From JALRAP01 sp046340555 (GTDB taxonomy: Bacteria > Bacteroidota > Bacteroidia > AKYH767-A > OLB10), in NCBI GenBank assembly GCA_046340555.1, contig JBKDSL010000119.1, forward strand, positions 1-18,444: 18,444 nucleotides of DNA. Reading direction: 5' to 3'. Both the position numbers and the translations under genes were made by a program. Shown here piece by piece: positions 7,377 through 15,889 of this stretch (position 1 is the stretch's first letter; every line of letters begins with the position of its first letter). Under the pieces are notes generated by a model. The model saw only the letters and a program-made list of their open reading frames with translations. It did not search any database and was not told the origin of the DNA.

Positions 7377-8060
7377 TTGGCCTTAATTCTCCAAATTGAA
7401 ACAGCCACGGACAGATGTTCCGTTTCCATTGCAAAAAATGGGGTTACAATCTCTGCTAAATCTGATGATGGTGAGCGCAATCATGCTCGCGTTTTGGTTC
7501 CAATCATCATCGCAATGCTTCAAGAAACTGGAATCCGAGGCGAGGAATTGGATGCCATAGCTGTCAGTAAAGGTCCTGGATCATACACCGGATTGCGTAT
7601 AGGCGTATCAACCGCCAAAGGGCTGTGCTATGCTTGGGAAAAACCCTTGATCGCTATCAATACTCTTGAATCCATGGCAGCATGGTTTGCAACCAATAAT
7701 CAAGTTGCTGTGGATAGTTATTGTCCGATGATTGACGCGAGGAGACTTGAGGTTTATACAGCACTATACAGCCGTACACTTGATACAATTCAAGAGACAC
7801 AAGCCTTGATTTTAGATGCCAATTGCTTTTCAGAACATTTGAATCAAAAAACCGTTGCATTTTTTGGCGACGGATCAATAAAGTTTGAAAAAATATTGAA
7901 TCGAACCCACAACACTCTATTTATCAATGATTTCAAAGCCTCGTCTGAAGGTATGAATGCTTTGGCGTTGAATCTTTTCCAAGAGAAAAGGTTTGAATCC
8001 GTAGCTTATTTTGAACCATTCTATCTTAAAGACTTCTATTCTCCCAAAAAACCCGTTTAA
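7377..8060 (+). CDS. tsaB: tRNA threonylcarbamoyladenosine complex subunit TsaB
   Basis: 227 aa, the usual length. TsaB pairs with TsaD (and TsaE) to add threonylcarbamoyl to A37 of tRNAs that read ANN codons; it supports the complex and is not the catalyst. Signatures: ILQIETATDRCSVSIAKNG (about 4-22), the ASKHA-fold opening strands, and AVSKGPGSYTGLRIGVSTAK (about 62-81). The start is a TTG at 7377. The first in-frame ATG encodes residue 47 and would remove the conserved N-terminus. The upstream stop TAA (7371-7373) is in the same frame, with only CTC between it and the TTG, so translation is probably coupled to the adaptor gene. The C-terminal third is less conserved, as is normal for TsaB. 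Confidence 0.93.
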   Translation: MALILQIETATDRCSVSIAKNGVTISAKSDDGERNHARVLVPIIIAMLQETGIRGEELDAIAVSKGPGSYTGLRIGVSTAKGLCYAWEKPLIAINTLESMAAWFATNNQVAVDSYCPMIDARRLEVYTALYSRTLDTIQETQALILDANCFSEHLNQKTVAFFGDGSIKFEKILNRTHNTLFINDFKASSEGMNALALNLFQEKRFESVAYFEPFYLKDFYSPKKPV

Positions 8061-8181
8061 ATGGCTGTTTATTAGCTTATTGCATTAAACTCCATCCAAC
8101 AATGTCTTTGCGAATCATAACGCGAAGGCTGAGAATCGTTGCTTTTGTCTCTGAAAAACATGCATTTCTGTAACAAAATCA

Positions 8182-8212
8182 TTGCTATACGTAGAGAGGA
8201 TGATTATTTTTG
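8182..8212 (+). promoter_or_regulatory. Predicted promoter of the giant surface protein gene
   Basis: TTG (8182-8184) and TATTTTTG (8205-8212) fit the Bacteroidota -33/-7 pattern (TTG ... TAnnTTTG) with a 20-base spacer. The -7 element ends 26 bases before the ATG at 8239. The rest of the 178-base gap after tsaB shows no gene and no clear terminator. Confidence 0.65.
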
Positions 8213-8238
8213 TTTAGTTAGACAAATTCCATTCATCC

Positions 8239-11200
8239 ATGAAGAGACTTTTATTCACGTTTTTAGCGTCTGCTTTCATTGCGACTAGTTCATTCGCACA
8301 GCTCACACTCTCTCCTGCAACACCTGCCCAGATGGTGGCAAACCTGTTGGGCCCCGGTGTTACAGCTACGAATATTACCTGGACTGGATCACCTGCCGCA
8401 AGAGCTACGTTCACATGCGGTGGAACCTGTAGCCTCGGATTTCCTGCTGGTATCATGTTGTCTACAGGTAATGCTTCCGGACAAACATCGCCTGCAAGTT
8501 ATTTCGCAAGTACAAGCCATAACCTTGCTGGAGATGCGCAACTCGCGCCTTTGGCGCCCGGAGGGCTAACAACTAATGATGCAGCCATATTGGAGTTTGA
8601 TTTCAGTGTTGCTTCCGATTCTGTGAAATTCGAATTCATATTCGGCTCAGAAGAGTACAATGATTACGTTAATACCAACTTCAACGACGTGTTCGCCTTC
8701 TTCATCAGTGGTCCCGGTATAACCGGCTCACAGAACATGGCTGTAATACCCACCACAACCACAGGCAGCAGCATCGTCTCTATCAACAACGTAAACAATG
8801 GCGGTCCTTTTCCAGGAACTGCATCAGGGCCTTGCACCAATTGCCAGTATTATGTGGACAACGTAAACGGCACCAGCTTCTTTTTGGATGGGCATACTGT
8901 TCCATTGCTTGCCAAAGCACGTGTTCGTCCATGCGAAACATACCACATGAAAATAACCATCGCGGATGTAGGTGATTGGGTTTTCGACTCGGATGTGTTT
9001 TTGAAAGCGCAAAGCTTTAGCTCACTTGGTCAGATTTCCATTACGGCAAATGGTGTTGGATACAACAGCAATGCCACCATTTATGCTTGCCAGGGCGACA
9101 GCGTGTTATTGTCTTTGAGTCCCGCCAACAACTACAACTGGAATACAGGTGCCACCACCCAATCCATTTGGGTGCAACAACCCTCCGGATCAAACACTGC
9201 GAACTTTTCAGCATTCACATTCATGCAGCCGTCATGCTTCGCATTCACCACTAATATCAACGTAGTTTGGAATGCACCGACTGCCACAATTACACCACAG
9301 GGCTCATTGAGTCTTTGTCCTGGCGGAAACGTTACCCTTTCGGCAAACCAAGGACAATCCTATTTGTGGAGCAACGGCGCAACTACCCAAAACATAAATG
9401 TCAGCGCAGCAGGAAGCTACACGGTTACCGTAAGTAATGGACCGAACTGCTCAGCAACTTCCACGCCAGTAAATGTAACCGTAGGCGGAGCAACCGCCAA
9501 CATCAATGGTGTCCTCAGCTTATGCAATGGCGCTAACACAACCCTTACAGCCACTCCGGGAACCTCGTACATATGGAGTAATGGCGCAACTACTCAAAGC
9601 ATTAATGTCTCACAAGCTGGGAATTACACTGTAACAGTTACTGCAAATGGCGGCTGTACAGCCACAGCAAATGCAAACGTGCTAGTAAACCCAACACCTG
9701 TTCCGGTGATTTCAGGAACCTTCGCGGCATGTCAAGGCGCATCAGCTACACTGAATGCTCCAGCGGGCTTCACAACCTACCAATGGAGCAACGGCGCATC
9801 CACCTCAAGTATCAGTCCTACCACACCAGGCACATATACTGTGACAGTTACAGGCGCGGGCGGATGTACAGGAACAACATCACAAGTAGTTACAATAAAC
9901 CCAAATGCATTACCCGTGATTACCGGCACATTCGCGGCATGTCAAGGTTCAACAGCAACTTTGAATGCACCAACGGGTATGACTTCTTACTCGTGGAGCA
10001 ACGGAGCAACTACAACTTCTATCAATCCTAGTATTGCAGGAACCTACACGGTAACGGTTACCAATGCAAACGGTTGCACAGGTTCCACATCACAAGCTGT
10101 AACAATCAATACCAACCCTGTGCCTGTGATATCCGGAACTTTCTCAGCATGCCAAGGGGCTTCTGCAACTCTTAATGCCGCTCCAGCAGGTGCAGCATCA
10201 TATGTGTGGAGCAACGGAGCCACATCCGCATCTATTTCTCCTAACGTTACTGGAACATATACCGTAACCGTTACATTAGCTGGCGGATGCTCTGGATCTT
10301 CGTCTCAAGCAGTCACCATTAATCCGAATCCATCTCCAACAATTGCCGGAACTTTCGCCGCTTGCCAAGGAGCTAGTGCAAGTTTGAATGCAACTCCAGG
10401 ACTTACCACATATTCTTGGAGCAACGGGTCCACAACATCCGGGATCAATCCAACCGTTGCAGGCACCTATACCGTGACAGTGACTAACATCAACGGATGT
10501 ACTGGCACCACATCGCAACTGGTCACCATCAACCCTAATCCCGCTCCTGCCATTGCCGGTACATTTACAGTTTGTCAAGGCACAAGCGCAACATTGAATG
10601 CAACAGCTGGACTAACCTCCTACCAGTGGAGCAACGGTGCTACATCCGCAACCATCAACCCCAATGCCACTGGAACCTATACTGTAACCGTAACCAACAG
10701 CAACGGTTGTACCGGAACCACTTCGCAAGCAGTCCTCGTTAACAACAACCCTACACCGGTAATCACCGGCACTTTCGCTGTTTGTTCAGGCAGTAGTGCC
10801 ACACTCAACGCACCTGCGGGAATGACAAACTATGTTTGGAGTAATGGCGTCACAACATCAGCCATAAATCCAAGTACTGCAGGCACTTTCACCGTTACTG
10901 TAACCGATGCCAACGGCTGCGTGGGTTCTACATCACAGTTGGTAACCATCAACAGCAACCCTGTACCTACCATCAGCGGTACGTTCGTGGCTTGTCAGGG
11001 TAATGCTGCGGCACTAAATACAACTGCAGGCCTATCCACCTACTCATGGAGCAATGGAGCTTCAACGGCCAGTATCAATCCTTCGGTTTCGGGCACATAC
11101 ACCGTTACCGTCACAAACGCCAGTGGTTGCACCGGAACCACTTCTCAGCTGGTCACCATCAATCCCAACCCGGCTCCTGCCATCGTAGGTACATTTACGG

Positions 11201-13455
11201 TTTGCCAAGGCGCAAGTGCAACGCTTAATGCGACAACTGGATTAACCTCCTACCAGTGGAGCAACGGGGCTACATCCGCAACCATCAACCCCAATGCTAC
11301 CGGAACCTATACTGTAACCGTAACCAACAGCAACGGTTGTACTGGAACCACTTCACAAGCAGTCCTTGTCAACAACAATCCTATACCGGCAATCACCGGC
11401 ACTTTCGCTGTTTGTTCAGGCAGTAGTGCCACACTCAACGCACCTGTGGGAATGACAAACTATGTTTGGAGCAATGGCGCCACAACATCAGCCATCAATC
11501 CAAGTGCAGCAGGTACATTCACCGTTACTGTAACCGATGTCAATGGATGTAATGGTTCAACTTCACAGTTGGTAACCATCAATAGCAACCCTATACCTAC
11601 CATCAGCGGTACATTCGTGGCTTGTCAAGGCAACACCACAACCTTGAGCGCTCCAGCCGGATTCACTTACTCTTGGAACAACGGTGCAAGCTCAGGAACT
11701 ATAAACCCTGGCGCAGCCGGACTTTACACTGTAACCGTTACAGATGCGAATGGCTGTACAGGTATTGCTTCTCAATTGGTAACCATAAACTCCAATCCGA
11801 CTCCTTCGATTAGCGGAACATTTGCAGCATGCCAAGGATTCAGCGCTTCGTTAAACGCCACTCCAGGATTGGTTTCTTATCAATGGAGCGATGGAACAAG
11901 CGCTGCAGCAATCAATCCATCATTGGGAGGAACTTATACTGTTACCGTTACTGATGTCAACGGATGTATCGGAACCACCACGCAGTTGGTAACCATAAAT
12001 GCCAATCCCGTTCCCGTGATCTCAGGCAACAATGCGATTTGCGATGGCACCACAGCTTCATTCAATGCGGGCGGTTACGCTTCTTATGTGTGGTCTGACG
12101 GTTCAACATCGGCTTCTATATCTCCAGGTACGGCGGGTGTTTACACGGTTACAGTTACAGATGCCAACGGCTGCATAGGTTCTACATCCCAAAGCTTAAC
12201 GGTTTACACATTGCCCACTGCTACCATTGTTGGGGATAATACCATTTGCTACGGCGATAACTCAGACCTGAATGTGTCTTTCACAGGAACCGCACCGTTC
12301 ACCTATGTGTGGACGAACGGAATCACCAATTCATCGCCGGTGATTTCAAGCACAAACTCATCACTTGTGAATGTTTCACCTGGTTCGACTAATGTTTACA
12401 CGCTCGTTTCAGTTTCCGACGCGAATTGCCCCGGCACACTGAACGGCGCTGCTACAATAACCGTCAACCCCCTTCCCATACCTGTCATCAGTGGGGACCT
12501 TGCTATTTGTGATGGCGAAACCAGTGTTTTGAATGCCACTCCCGGATACGTAGCTTACACTTGGTCGAATAACAGCAATTCTACATCCATCACAACAGGT
12601 ACTGGTGGTCCATATACGGTTACAGTAACAGATCTAAACGGATGTGTTGGCACTTCTGCTTCGGCAAACCTGGTAGTAAACATGGTCCCTGAAGTATCTT
12701 TCATCGCTGATACTTTGATTACATGCAAAGAGCAGAAAGGCGTTTTCACGAACACATCCATTTACGATTCGGGATCTTCATTCGCATGGACCTTTGGTGA
12801 CGGCAGTACTTCTTCAGCTTCAAATCCTTCTCACCTTTATCCGAGCCAAGGAACTTATCCTATTTCATTGACCATTACCACACCGGCCGGATGCGTTTCA
12901 TCCAACACCGGAAGCATCGATATCGTATTCTTCCCGTTACCTGTTGCTGACTTTGTGACTTCTCCTAACATCAACGGTGTTTTCAATGGCAAAGTGGAAT
13001 TTGTTGACCGCTCTGATTTTGCAGTAAGTTGGAGATGGGATTTCGGTGATGGGTTTTATGCCCTTACTCAGAACACAGAACACTATTTCAATGAAGTTGG
13101 CGATTTCAATGTGCGTTTAACGGTAACCAATCTGGCAGGTTGCGAAGACACACATAGCGAGACTATAAGCATCATTCCATACTTTGTGCCAAACGCATTC
13201 ACACCGAATGGAGATGGAATAAACGACAACTTCTTCTTCTCTGGATATGACTTGGATGTAGCCTCCTATGAAATGAAAATCTTTGACAGGTGGGGCAGTT
13301 TGATGTTTGCAGGCCAGGACCAACTGGATATTTGGAAAGGCAACGGACCTGACGGAGGCGATGCACCACAAGGAACCTATGCCTATCGCATTATTGTCAA
13401 AACACGTGGAGGCAAAGAACACGTGTTCAATGGAGCGGTTAATCTGATCAGGTAA
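8239..13455 (+). CDS. Giant repeat adhesin, choice-of-anchor L, T9SS type B
   Basis: 1738 aa, ATG start. The signal peptide is MKRLLFTFLASAFIATSSFA, cut before Gln21. Residues about 22-262 are a choice-of-anchor-L domain with the hallmark FEFIFGSEEYNDYVNTNFND and FDSDVFLKAQSF. Residues about 265-1483 are 17 tandem Ig-like/SprB-like units with the core WSNGATT...GTYTVTVT..NGC. Residues about 1484-1649 hold two PKD-type domains (FAWTFGDGS and WRWDFGDGF). Residues about 1650-1738 are the gliding-motility-associated type B C-terminal domain (VPNAFTPNGDGINDNF, KIFDRWGSLMF, PQGTYAYRIIVKTRGGKEHV, NGAVNLIR). The T9SS exports type B cargo, which is typically held on the cell surface together with a PorP/SprF-like partner; no such partner gene is in this window. 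SprB of Flavobacterium, a gliding adhesin, is built similarly. A role in attachment, biofilm or gliding is inferred. It is a single-gene unit with its own promoter and terminator. Confidence 0.93.
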   Translation: MKRLLFTFLASAFIATSSFAQLTLSPATPAQMVANLLGPGVTATNITWTGSPAARATFTCGGTCSLGFPAGIMLSTGNASGQTSPASYFASTSHNLAGDAQLAPLAPGGLTTNDAAILEFDFSVASDSVKFEFIFGSEEYNDYVNTNFNDVFAFFISGPGITGSQNMAVIPTTTTGSSIVSINNVNNGGPFPGTASGPCTNCQYYVDNVNGTSFFLDGHTVPLLAKARVRPCETYHMKITIADVGDWVFDSDVFLKAQSFSSLGQISITANGVGYNSNATIYACQGDSVLLSLSPANNYNWNTGATTQSIWVQQPSGSNTANFSAFTFMQPSCFAFTTNINVVWNAPTATITPQGSLSLCPGGNVTLSANQGQSYLWSNGATTQNINVSAAGSYTVTVSNGPNCSATSTPVNVTVGGATANINGVLSLCNGANTTLTATPGTSYIWSNGATTQSINVSQAGNYTVTVTANGGCTATANANVLVNPTPVPVISGTFAACQGASATLNAPAGFTTYQWSNGASTSSISPTTPGTYTVTVTGAGGCTGTTSQVVTINPNALPVITGTFAACQGSTATLNAPTGMTSYSWSNGATTTSINPSIAGTYTVTVTNANGCTGSTSQAVTINTNPVPVISGTFSACQGASATLNAAPAGAASYVWSNGATSASISPNVTGTYTVTVTLAGGCSGSSSQAVTINPNPSPTIAGTFAACQGASASLNATPGLTTYSWSNGSTTSGINPTVAGTYTVTVTNINGCTGTTSQLVTINPNPAPAIAGTFTVCQGTSATLNATAGLTSYQWSNGATSATINPNATGTYTVTVTNSNGCTGTTSQAVLVNNNPTPVITGTFAVCSGSSATLNAPAGMTNYVWSNGVTTSAINPSTAGTFTVTVTDANGCVGSTSQLVTINSNPVPTISGTFVACQGNAAALNTTAGLSTYSWSNGASTASINPSVSGTYTVTVTNASGCTGTTSQLVTINPNPAPAIVGTFTVCQGASATLNATTGLTSYQWSNGATSATINPNATGTYTVTVTNSNGCTGTTSQAVLVNNNPIPAITGTFAVCSGSSATLNAPVGMTNYVWSNGATTSAINPSAAGTFTVTVTDVNGCNGSTSQLVTINSNPIPTISGTFVACQGNTTTLSAPAGFTYSWNNGASSGTINPGAAGLYTVTVTDANGCTGIASQLVTINSNPTPSISGTFAACQGFSASLNATPGLVSYQWSDGTSAAAINPSLGGTYTVTVTDVNGCIGTTTQLVTINANPVPVISGNNAICDGTTASFNAGGYASYVWSDGSTSASISPGTAGVYTVTVTDANGCIGSTSQSLTVYTLPTATIVGDNTICYGDNSDLNVSFTGTAPFTYVWTNGITNSSPVISSTNSSLVNVSPGSTNVYTLVSVSDANCPGTLNGAATITVNPLPIPVISGDLAICDGETSVLNATPGYVAYTWSNNSNSTSITTGTGGPYTVTVTDLNGCVGTSASANLVVNMVPEVSFIADTLITCKEQKGVFTNTSIYDSGSSFAWTFGDGSTSSASNPSHLYPSQGTYPISLTITTPAGCVSSNTGSIDIVFFPLPVADFVTSPNINGVFNGKVEFVDRSDFAVSWRWDFGDGFYALTQNTEHYFNEVGDFNVRLTVTNLAGCEDTHSETISIIPYFVPNAFTPNGDGINDNFFFSGYDLDVASYEMKIFDRWGSLMFAGQDQLDIWKGNGPDGGDAPQGTYAYRIIVKTRGGKEHVFNGAVNLIR
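9031..12687 (+). repeat. Coding tandem array of 17 units, about 70 residues each
   Basis: Units start at 9031 (divergent), 9283, 9496, 9703, 9913, 10123, 10336, 10546, 10756, 10966, 11176, 11386, 11596, 11803, 12013, 12217 and 12481. Most are exactly 210 bp; exceptions are 71, 69 and 68 residues, and one unit of 88 (12217-12480). The core from 9703 to 12216 is the most uniform: PxISGTFxACQGxSATLNA, then YxWSNGATTxSINP, GTYTVTVTxxNGCTGTTSQ and VTINPNP. Every unit has one Cys near position 10 and one near position 55. The edges of the array diverge most. All units are in frame with the surface protein. Confidence 0.92.
10516..11634 (+). repeat. 630-bp higher-order duplication inside the array
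   Basis: The stretch about 10516-11004 recurs at about 11146-11634, an offset of exactly 630 bp, or three 70-residue units. Aligned by eye, 10741-10830 and 11371-11460 differ at 4 of 90 bases, and 10681-10740 and 11311-11370 differ at 4 of 60; all of these are transitions. Neighbouring single units differ far more. The block therefore copied three units together, more recently than the spread of the single unit. Boundaries are approximate. Confidence 0.88.
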
Positions 13456-13476
13456 TAGAAACTGATATTTCCTTTG

Positions 13477-13510
13477 AAACGGGGGTCGTTAAATCGGCTC
13501 CCGTTTTTTT
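13477..13510 (+). terminator. Intrinsic terminator of the giant surface protein gene
   Basis: Stem of nine pairs, AAACGGGGG (13477-13485) with CTCCCGTTT (13498-13506), including one G-U pair, a 12-base loop and a run of seven Ts (13504-13510). It starts 21 bases after the stop at 13455 and points with the gene. The reverse direction lacks a T run. Confidence 0.85.
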
Positions 13511-13526
13511 ATAAACGAGAGGCCAA

Positions 13527-13775
13527 TTACCCGGACTTCAACTCTCTATACAAGGCATTGTAAAGAAGATCCAATTCGGCTTGTGAGTTGAAGGCTTGAA
13601 TTGAATATCGCATAAATGTGCGTGAACCCTGTTTGGTTACAGGCACTTCAATCCTGTCATTTAAAAACAGTTTCCTCTGCAAGGCCATAGGGTCGCTTGC
13701 GCGGATGGGTATGGCGAACATTTGTCCATGAAAACTATCATCCAATGGAGCCAACGGAATTCCGCCAGTTAATTC
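13527..13775 (-). pseudogene. C-terminal remnant of a class V aminotransferase
   Basis: About 82 codons ending at the TAA at 13527. The reading (LAPLDDSFHGQMFAIPI, LFLNDRIEVPVTKQGSRTFM, RYSIQAFNSQAELDLLYNAL) matches the C-terminal small domain of class V, PLP-dependent aminotransferases of the isopenicillin-N-epimerase-like group. These are normally about 400 residues. The large domain with the PLP lysine is absent. Upstream the frame runs out of phase into permease sequence, so the open frame beginning at 13853 is not a real gene start. It is best explained as the 3' stub left by a deletion. No activity is expected. Confidence 0.72.
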
Positions 13776-14089
13776 GCAGAAGCTGCAGTTGAAACAGCAT
13801 AGCTTATCACAATAATCCAGTTGACCATAAATGCAAAAGCCGGATGGTAACATATCGAGAATATCCCATAAAACCCTCCAGCAACAGGGTGCCGCACCCC
13901 GATTTCAGCAAATGTCATAGCCCCGAGCATACTAACCACGGCACCAACAATCCAAGCAGCAAAAAACACTTCGAAGGTACCTGCTTTGGATGCCCCCTCA
14001 GCAGGGGTTCTGAATATGCCCATGCCTATGACCAAGCCTACCACAATCATGGTAAGGTCGTAGGATTTTAGAGCTGGCTTGATATTCAT
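13769..14089 (-). pseudogene. N-terminal remnant of an amino-acid permease (APC family)
   Basis: 106 codons from the ATG at 14087-14089 (an in-frame ATG at 14140 is also possible) to a TAA at 13769-13771. The start is typical of Bacteroidota APC-family permeases: LTMIVVGLVIGMGIFRTPAE (first helix with the substrate-binding Gly-rich break), then FFAAWIVGAVVSMLGAMTFA, EIGVRHPVAGGFYGIF and a third helix, FMVNWIIVISYAVSTAA. Full proteins are about 450 residues with 12 helices. Here the sequence breaks off inside helix 3 and joins the aminotransferase stub out of frame. A three-helix product would not transport anything. The 5' end looks intact, so it may still be transcribed. Confidence 0.8.
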
Positions 14090-14158
14090 GGCAATAGTAG
14101 TTGGAAAATTACCAATATCCCTTGGAAAATACCAAACCATCTTTTCGGGTCAAAAAAG

Positions 14159-14166
14159 TATATTTG
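14159..14166 (+). promoter_or_regulatory. Bacteroidota -7 element before the LamG protein gene
   Basis: TATATTTG matches TAnnTTTG exactly, 19 bases before the ATG at 14186. No TTG was found at the right distance upstream, so the -33 half is not convincing. The 96 bases between the divergent gene starts hold nothing else recognisable. Confidence 0.55.
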
Positions 14167-14185
14167 TATCATCACACAAAAAAAC

Positions 14186-15889
14186 ATGAAACAATTCTTT
14201 ACACTGCTCGCATTTTCCCTAATGGGACATGCCGTATCGGCCCAATTCATCCAATCCGTTAGCATTTTACCACAGAACCCTGATGGCAACGACACCATAC
14301 GCATCATCGCTACCGGATATTTGCCGAGCTCGGGATGCGATGATAAAACCTTTACCGTTTCGCAACTTGGAAGCCAGTTGAATGTGACTGCCCTTCATTG
14401 CATGGGATTGCTCACCACCATATGCAATGTAAACGATACGGTGGTGGTGCCACCATTGCCAGCCGGAAGCTATACGCTTAACTTCACTTTGGAAGCCGGA
14501 ACGCTACCTGCACCTTGCTCACCTACGGGAAATTCGGCCAATTCCACGCTGAACTTCAATGTGACTCCTGTGGTCCAAACCGCAAACAGCAATGCCCTGT
14601 CCTTCGACAATATCGATGATTTCGTAGAAGCGCCTGCCGCCTCAAACCTGATCGCAAACAGCAGCAACATTTCGATGAGCATGTGGGTTTATCCCGCAAA
14701 CAATTTTCCTGCATATCCGGATTTCGATGGTTTCGGAGGTTTCCGCGACGACCTTTCCGGCGATTTCTATCTGTTGCAACTTAGTGCTACTGATGTGGAG
14801 GCACGGTTTAGAAACAGCTTTGGAACTCCGTACACCATGGTCTATACTGGTTTGCAAGTGAACACATGGCAGCATTTTGTATTGACATACGACGGTTCTA
14901 ACCTAGTATTATACCAAAATGGTGTCCAAGTAATTTCGTCAGCTGCAAATGGAAACATTTCCAGCACGGTAAATCCATTCTTTATCGGAAAAGCCCCTTT
15001 TACCAATGCTCCGTTTTTCATGAATGGCAAGTTGGATGAAATCAGTTTGTGGAACAAAACGCTGAGTCAGCAGGAAATTGATTGCATCTATACTTCAGGG
15101 ATTAACCCAACCTCGGCCAATTTGCAACTGTACTACAAATGCAATCAAGGCATCGCAGCCGGCAACAACTCGGCCATCACCAACCTAACAGATGCCACTA
15201 GTCATATCAATGGAGTATTCAACAGCATGGCACTAAACGGCAGCACCTCCAATTTTGTGCAAGGCGTAACCACGAGCTCAACCGCCATCAGTGCCGTGCT
15301 TTGTCCTGGAACCACCTATCAGTTCGGTGGACAAACGATTTCGGCACCTGGAACCTATTTTGAAACTTTCGCGGGGGCCTCTGGTTGTGACTCCATAGTT
15401 CAATTGACCTTGACTTCGCCATCGTTCAACACAGCAGTTAGCCAATCCGGACCCACCTTGATCGCTCAACAGCCCAATGGTCCGTACCAATGGATCAACT
15501 GTACTACCGGTGCTCCTGTTCCAGGAGCGGTAAACCAGTTCTTCACAGCTACGGCCAACGGACAATATGCGGTGGTGCTAACCCAAGGCGGATGCAGTGA
15601 CACATCGGTATGTGTTACCGTTACAGGAATAAACACCGGTATGGGAGAGCTATCCAATTCAACAATATCGGCATCTCCTATCCCATTCAATGACCAACTT
15701 TCGCTTGCTATTCCCGCAGGCTTGAAATCAATTGCTCAAATTACAGATGTAACCGGCAGAGTCATCCTAGACAATATTTCATTGGTAGGCGGAATGCCAA
15801 CATTGATTAACACCTCTACATGGGAAAGCGGTGTTTATTTTGTTCGGTCAATCGATGGAAAGGTATTCCTTAGGCTGTTAAAGGGCTAA
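14186..15889 (+). CDS. LamG-domain surface protein with T9SS type A sorting domain
   Basis: 567 aa, ATG start. The signal peptide is MKQFFTLLAFSLMGHAVSA, cut before Gln20. Residues about 21-130 are a beta-rich segment with several cysteines and no named family. Residues about 136-345 are a LamG/concanavalin-like jelly roll: ALSFDNIDDFVEAP, ISMSMWVYP, NTWQHFVLTYDGSNLVLYQN, GKLDEISLWNKTLSQQEID and LYYKCNQG. Such domains often bind glycans or proteins. Residues about 375-480 carry Ig-like segments (CPGTTYQFGGQTI; GPYQWINCTTGAPVPGA). The end (about 485-567) is a T9SS type A sorting domain in variant form: ISASPIPFND in place of the usual PNP motif, then QITDVTGRVIL, WESGVYFVRS and a final LRLLKG. 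Surface-exposed or released; ligand unknown. Convergent with the peptidase gene. Confidence 0.87.
   Translation: MKQFFTLLAFSLMGHAVSAQFIQSVSILPQNPDGNDTIRIIATGYLPSSGCDDKTFTVSQLGSQLNVTALHCMGLLTTICNVNDTVVVPPLPAGSYTLNFTLEAGTLPAPCSPTGNSANSTLNFNVTPVVQTANSNALSFDNIDDFVEAPAASNLIANSSNISMSMWVYPANNFPAYPDFDGFGGFRDDLSGDFYLLQLSATDVEARFRNSFGTPYTMVYTGLQVNTWQHFVLTYDGSNLVLYQNGVQVISSAANGNISSTVNPFFIGKAPFTNAPFFMNGKLDEISLWNKTLSQQEIDCIYTSGINPTSANLQLYYKCNQGIAAGNNSAITNLTDATSHINGVFNSMALNGSTSNFVQGVTTSSTAISAVLCPGTTYQFGGQTISAPGTYFETFAGASGCDSIVQLTLTSPSFNTAVSQSGPTLIAQQPNGPYQWINCTTGAPVPGAVNQFFTATANGQYAVVLTQGGCSDTSVCVTVTGINTGMGELSNSTISASPIPFNDQLSLAIPAGLKSIAQITDVTGRVILDNISLVGGMPTLINTSTWESGVYFVRSIDGKVFLRLLKG

Noticed and set aside
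9729..11813. Several open frames of 60-100 codons inside the array on other frames and the opposite strand
   Set aside because: They recur with the repeat period and have no start signals or recognisable domains. They are by-products of the biased repeat sequence.
9283..12687. Regular 210-bp repeats as a CRISPR array or non-coding satellite
   Set aside because: The units are fully coding and in one frame, with no short identical repeats and no unique spacers. They encode a protein domain array.
13527..13853. A 108-codon stand-alone gene starting at 13853
   Set aside because: Its first 26 codons are permease sequence read out of frame, and only the last 82 match a known family. It is better explained as an aminotransferase stub.
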